A stretch of DNA of 8,438 nucleotides from Desulfobacteraceae bacterium. Lineage in GTDB: Bacteria; Desulfobacterota; Desulfobacteria; Desulfobacterales; Desulfosalsimonadaceae. Positions 5,586-8,438 of this stretch are shown one piece after another. Under the pieces are notes generated by a model, which was not told the DNA's origin, searched no databases, and was given only the letters and a program-made list of their open reading frames with translations. The position numbers and the translations under genes are program-made. The number at the start of each line of letters is the position of its first letter. The first letter of the stretch is position 1. The stretch spans positions 1-8,438 of the forward strand of contig JAABTZ010000111.1 of NCBI GenBank assembly GCA_011389605.1, read 5' to 3'.

Positions 5586-7708
5586 TGCCTGACAAGCCAC
5601 AGTATGTTAAAAGACGCCGGCGGCCGGCTTCGCCTAAACGCCAGCCGTTAAAAGCCGGCTCGGACTCTAAGCTTAAAAAAGTCTTTGCCGAAATCGGCCG
5701 GCCTGTGCAGCGCCCTTTTAAGCCGGATCTGTTTCAGACAGAAGCCCTGGAAGCAATTAAGCATGGCGACTGCCTGGTTACAGCACCCACGGGAGCCGGC
5801 AAAACCTGGATAGCAGTCGAGGCCATCCGCAAGATATTTGATTCAGGGGGCAGGGCCTGGTATGCCTCTCCCCTAAAGGCCCTGACAAATTCCAAGTACA
5901 GCGAGTTTTCCGAAATATTTGGGGCAGAGAACCTGGGTATTTTAACCGGAGACCGGAAGGAAAACGCAGAGGCCCCCATAATTGTAGGGACCACGGAAAT
6001 TTTAAGAAACCAGCTCTATGATGCCATGCACCGGGGCGAGGATCTTGGCACGAATTTCGTGGTGCTCGATGAAGCGCATTTTCTGGGCGACGAGGACAGG
6101 GGAGTAGTCTGGGAAGAAACCATGATCTACCTGCCGGGACGCATCCCCATGCTCATGCTTTCGGCAACAATCGGAAACGCAGGGCAGATCTCGGGCTGGC
6201 TTGAATCCATCCGGGGGCGAAGGTGCATCATTGTTGAGGAAAACAACCGGCCCGTGCCCCTTTACCCGCTTTTTCTCCATCCATCCGGCACCCTGTTTCC
6301 CTTGCTGGACAAAAAAAGCAAAAAAGGCGGGTCCAGGCTGTATAAAAAAGTACTCAATTTTTTAAAAAATACCAATGATGCACGCAGGGGCGGATTCGGG
6401 TCAAGCCTGCCGCGCATGGGTGAAGTCCTGGCGGTGTTTCGCAAATACAACCTGCTGCCGGCCATTTTTTTTCTCAAATCAAGGGCTGACTGTGACAACG
6501 CACTGCTTTTGTGTTCGGAATACAGGGTGGAAGAAGAGCCGGAAAGAAAAGCGGAAAGAAAACGCCGGGCCATGGAGCTCATTGAAAAAGCACCCCACCT
6601 GAGTGATCACAAACAATTGCACGATCTGGTACACAAAGCAGTTGCAGCCCATCACAGCGGGCAGCTGCCGGCCTGGAAGCTGGTCATAGAGACCCTGATG
6701 ACCGAAGGCTGTCTTGACGCGGTCTTTGCCACATCCACGGTGGCCGCGGGCGTAAATTTTCCCGCGCGAACCATAGCTTTTCTAAATTCGGACCGGTTTA
6801 ACGGCCGGGAATTTGTTGCCCTGAATCCAACCGAGTTTCACCAGATGACAGGCCGGGCCGGCCGCAGAGGTATGGACAACATCGGTTTTGCGGTTGTGAT
6901 TCCCGGCAGGTTCATGGACACGCGCTATGTCAGCCGGCTTGTTTTCTCCGAGCCCACGGATGTGGACAGCCAGATAAAGATCAACTTTTCCATGACATTA
7001 AACCTGCTGCTGTCCCATTCCCCCAAACAGGTGAGGGAACTGCTGGATAAATCCTTTGCCAATTTCCAGTTTAAGCTCAGACGCAAAAAAAAGGAAAAAC
7101 CTGCAGGCAGCATCCGGGACATGGATCATCTCTGGAGCGAATTTATTCGCCATCTTGATTTTTTAAAACAAAAAGAATATGTTGCAAAAGACGATCGGCT
7201 TACCGCAGACGGGATCTGGGCCTCCCAGCTTAGAATTGATCATCCCCTGATGGTGGCTGAAGGATTTCGCAACAATTTGTTTCCCCAGTCAGATCCCGCC
7301 CTTCTGGCCGGCATCATGGCCTCTTTTGTAAATGAACGGGAAACCGATGAAGACAGCATCCATTCCAAAGACGTACCCGAGGAACTGGAGGAAGCGTATT
7401 TATCCATCCGGGAAGGCCTGCGCCCCTTTGCAAAAGACATGGCTGCAAAAGGCTTTTTGACCCCGTTTCTGTTTATGAGGCCGGCCATGACAATCTACCA
7501 CTGGGCTTCGGGAAGGGACTGGGAAGATGTGCTCGCACTATGGGACAGCGCCGAAGGAGATCTGGCCATGCTGATCATGCGCACTGCCGACAACCTGCGC
7601 CATATAAGAAACCTAAACAAGGTATTTCCGGAAGCGGCCGGAAGCGCAAAAAAGGCCATGGAGCAAATCCTAAGGGATCCTGTGGTCCCGGCACTCATAG
7701 CCGAATAA
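5585..7708 (+). CDS. Ski2/Mtr4-like superfamily II RNA helicase with DSHCT-like C-terminus
   Basis: This 707-residue ATP-dependent helicase is predicted to unwind RNA in the cytoplasm. The motifs run in order: Q-like FQTEALEAI (50-58), motif I APTGAGKT (67-74), Ia SPLKALTN (95-102), Ib TTEILRN (136-142), II DEAH (162-165) in a block with RGVVWEE typical of Mtr4/Ski2 proteins, III SAT (193-195), IV region AIFFLKSRADCDNA (293-306), V TSTVAAGVNFPA (383-394), and VI QMTGRAGRRG (420-429). The tail from about 560, including YHWASGRDWEDVLALWDSAEGDLAMLI and ADNLRHIRNL, resembles the DSHCT helical domain of eukaryotic exosome helicases. The N-terminus is short and very basic (KRRRRPASPKRQP), suiting nucleic-acid binding. 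All catalytic motifs are intact. The start ATG overlaps the cooC stop (TGATG) and has no strong ribosome site, pointing to coupled translation. The function in bacteria is unclear: RNA decay or ribosome-related work is inferred from the family only. Confidence 0.92.
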   Translation: MPDKPQYVKRRRRPASPKRQPLKAGSDSKLKKVFAEIGRPVQRPFKPDLFQTEALEAIKHGDCLVTAPTGAGKTWIAVEAIRKIFDSGGRAWYASPLKALTNSKYSEFSEIFGAENLGILTGDRKENAEAPIIVGTTEILRNQLYDAMHRGEDLGTNFVVLDEAHFLGDEDRGVVWEETMIYLPGRIPMLMLSATIGNAGQISGWLESIRGRRCIIVEENNRPVPLYPLFLHPSGTLFPLLDKKSKKGGSRLYKKVLNFLKNTNDARRGGFGSSLPRMGEVLAVFRKYNLLPAIFFLKSRADCDNALLLCSEYRVEEEPERKAERKRRAMELIEKAPHLSDHKQLHDLVHKAVAAHHSGQLPAWKLVIETLMTEGCLDAVFATSTVAAGVNFPARTIAFLNSDRFNGREFVALNPTEFHQMTGRAGRRGMDNIGFAVVIPGRFMDTRYVSRLVFSEPTDVDSQIKINFSMTLNLLLSHSPKQVRELLDKSFANFQFKLRRKKKEKPAGSIRDMDHLWSEFIRHLDFLKQKEYVAKDDRLTADGIWASQLRIDHPLMVAEGFRNNLFPQSDPALLAGIMASFVNERETDEDSIHSKDVPEELEEAYLSIREGLRPFAKDMAAKGFLTPFLFMRPAMTIYHWASGRDWEDVLALWDSAEGDLAMLIMRTADNLRHIRNLNKVFPEAAGSAKKAMEQILRDPVVPALIAE

Positions 7709-7714
7709 GAACCA

Positions 7715-8438
7715 ATGCCTCTTCTAAACTGGATCATCATTGCCCTAAACATAGCCCTTTCCCTGCTGTCGGCGGGCCATGCCCTGTTTTTCAAGCGCAC
7801 CCCCCAGTCGGCCCTGGTCTGGGTGGCGGTATGCCTGACCTTTCCCTTTGTGGGGCCGGTGGTCTATTTTCTCTTTGGCATAAACCGGATACGCACAAGG
7901 GCAAGGAAACTCGAGGTCAAGCGCACACCCCACCGAGTGGAGCCCGGGGGCGGAGACTCTATTGAAACCCATAAATTCCAGCCTGCCGACCTGGAAGTCT
8001 CCCGGGCCTCGGCAGACATTGCCCGGATATCGGAAAATGTCACCAGGCTGCCCCTGTTGGGGGGCAACCGGATAGACTTGCTCCAAAATGGCGAAGAAGC
8101 CTACCCGGCCATGATCCAGGCCATTGAAAACGCCGAAAACCGGGTTTTTCTGTGCACCTATATCTTTGACACGGATCATGCCGGGCGTCAGATAATCGGC
8201 GCCCTGGTGGCAGCCGCGGCCCGGGGAGTTGAAGTACGCGTTATAGTGGACGGGTTCGGGGAACTTTACTCCCGGCCCCGGGCCAGCACTTTGCTCAAAA
8301 AGGCCGGCATTTCCTTCACCAGGTTTCTGCCCCCCCGGCTGCTTCCTTTGCCCATGCTCCACATAAATTTGAGCACCCACCGCAAAATCTTAATCGCCGA
8401 CGGCGACATAGGGTTTACCGGGGGCATGAATATAGGCG
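7715..8438 (+). CDS. cls: Cardiolipin synthase-type phospholipase D protein, 3'-truncated by window end
   Basis: The frame from ATG 7715 stays open for 241 codons to the window edge. The first 60 residues hold two hydrophobic segments (about 5-25 and 33-55) followed by FGINRIR, which is the membrane anchor of ClsA-type enzymes. The first PLD domain then starts near LLGGNRIDLLQNGEEAYPAMIQAI (114-137). HRKILIADGDIGFTGGMNIG (222-241) contains the first HKD motif: His222, Lys224, Asp229. The enzyme joins two phosphatidylglycerol molecules (or phosphatidylglycerol and phosphatidylethanolamine) into cardiolipin at the inner membrane. Family members are about 470-510 residues with a second HKD motif, so roughly half is off the right edge. 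It starts six bases after the helicase stop, with only a weak AAGA-like ribosome site, suggesting the same transcript. An unrelated PLD-family phosphotransferase is possible but the membrane anchor favours Cls. Confidence 0.93.
   Translation, partial: MPLLNWIIIALNIALSLLSAGHALFFKRTPQSALVWVAVCLTFPFVGPVVYFLFGINRIRTRARKLEVKRTPHRVEPGGGDSIETHKFQPADLEVSRASADIARISENVTRLPLLGGNRIDLLQNGEEAYPAMIQAIENAENRVFLCTYIFDTDHAGRQIIGALVAAAARGVEVRVIVDGFGELYSRPRASTLLKKAGISFTRFLPPRLLPLPMLHINLSTHRKILIADGDIGFTGGMNIG

Noticed and set aside
7745..8380. Minus-strand open frame of 211 codons over the right end
   Set aside because: It lies antisense to the cardiolipin synthase frame, which has recognisable membrane segments and an HKD motif. 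The antisense product is Gly/Pro/Gln-rich and shadow-like.

Overview
This window looks like an ordinary stretch of chromosome from an anaerobic bacterium, most plausibly a member of the Desulfobacterota (sulfate-reducing or syntrophic delta-proteobacteria type). That placement is an inference. It rests on a CooC-type nickel-insertion ATPase, which serves carbon monoxide dehydrogenase in CO- or Wood-Ljungdahl-metabolising anaerobes, on a Ski2/Mtr4-like helicase, on a U32 protein and an acyl-CoA ligase in tandem, and on an intergenic palindrome of a kind I recall from such genomes. No phage, plasmid, CRISPR or transposase genes are visible.

Left part (1-880): the 3' end of a PLP-dependent Cys/Met-metabolism enzyme reads rightward. 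It is followed by a promoter-like sequence, a complete tRNA-Pro(GGG), and a strong hairpin terminator that can work in both directions.

Middle part (878-4426): two genes read leftward as a probable operon. A 665-residue U32-family protein comes first, then after 42 bases a 502-residue AMP-forming acyl-CoA synthetase. The operon ends against the shared terminator, convergent with the tRNA.

Divergent intergenic region (4427-4829): about 400 bases without a convincing gene. It is AT-rich in the middle and holds three inverted-repeat structures: a mismatched pair around 4571-4592, a perfect 9-bp hairpin at 4601-4624, and a perfect 18-bp inverted repeat at 4705-4777 that looks like a dispersed palindromic element.

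Right part (4830-8438): three tightly packed rightward genes. These are a CooC-like ATPase (its stop overlaps the next start), a 707-residue Ski2/Mtr4-type RNA helicase, and, six bases later, a cardiolipin-synthase-type phospholipase D protein cut by the window end. The spacing implies one transcript, but the three products have no obvious shared pathway. I see no clear undescribed system. The most interesting points are this CooC-helicase-Cls gene order, the eukaryote-like helicase architecture, and the palindromic repeats between the divergent operons.
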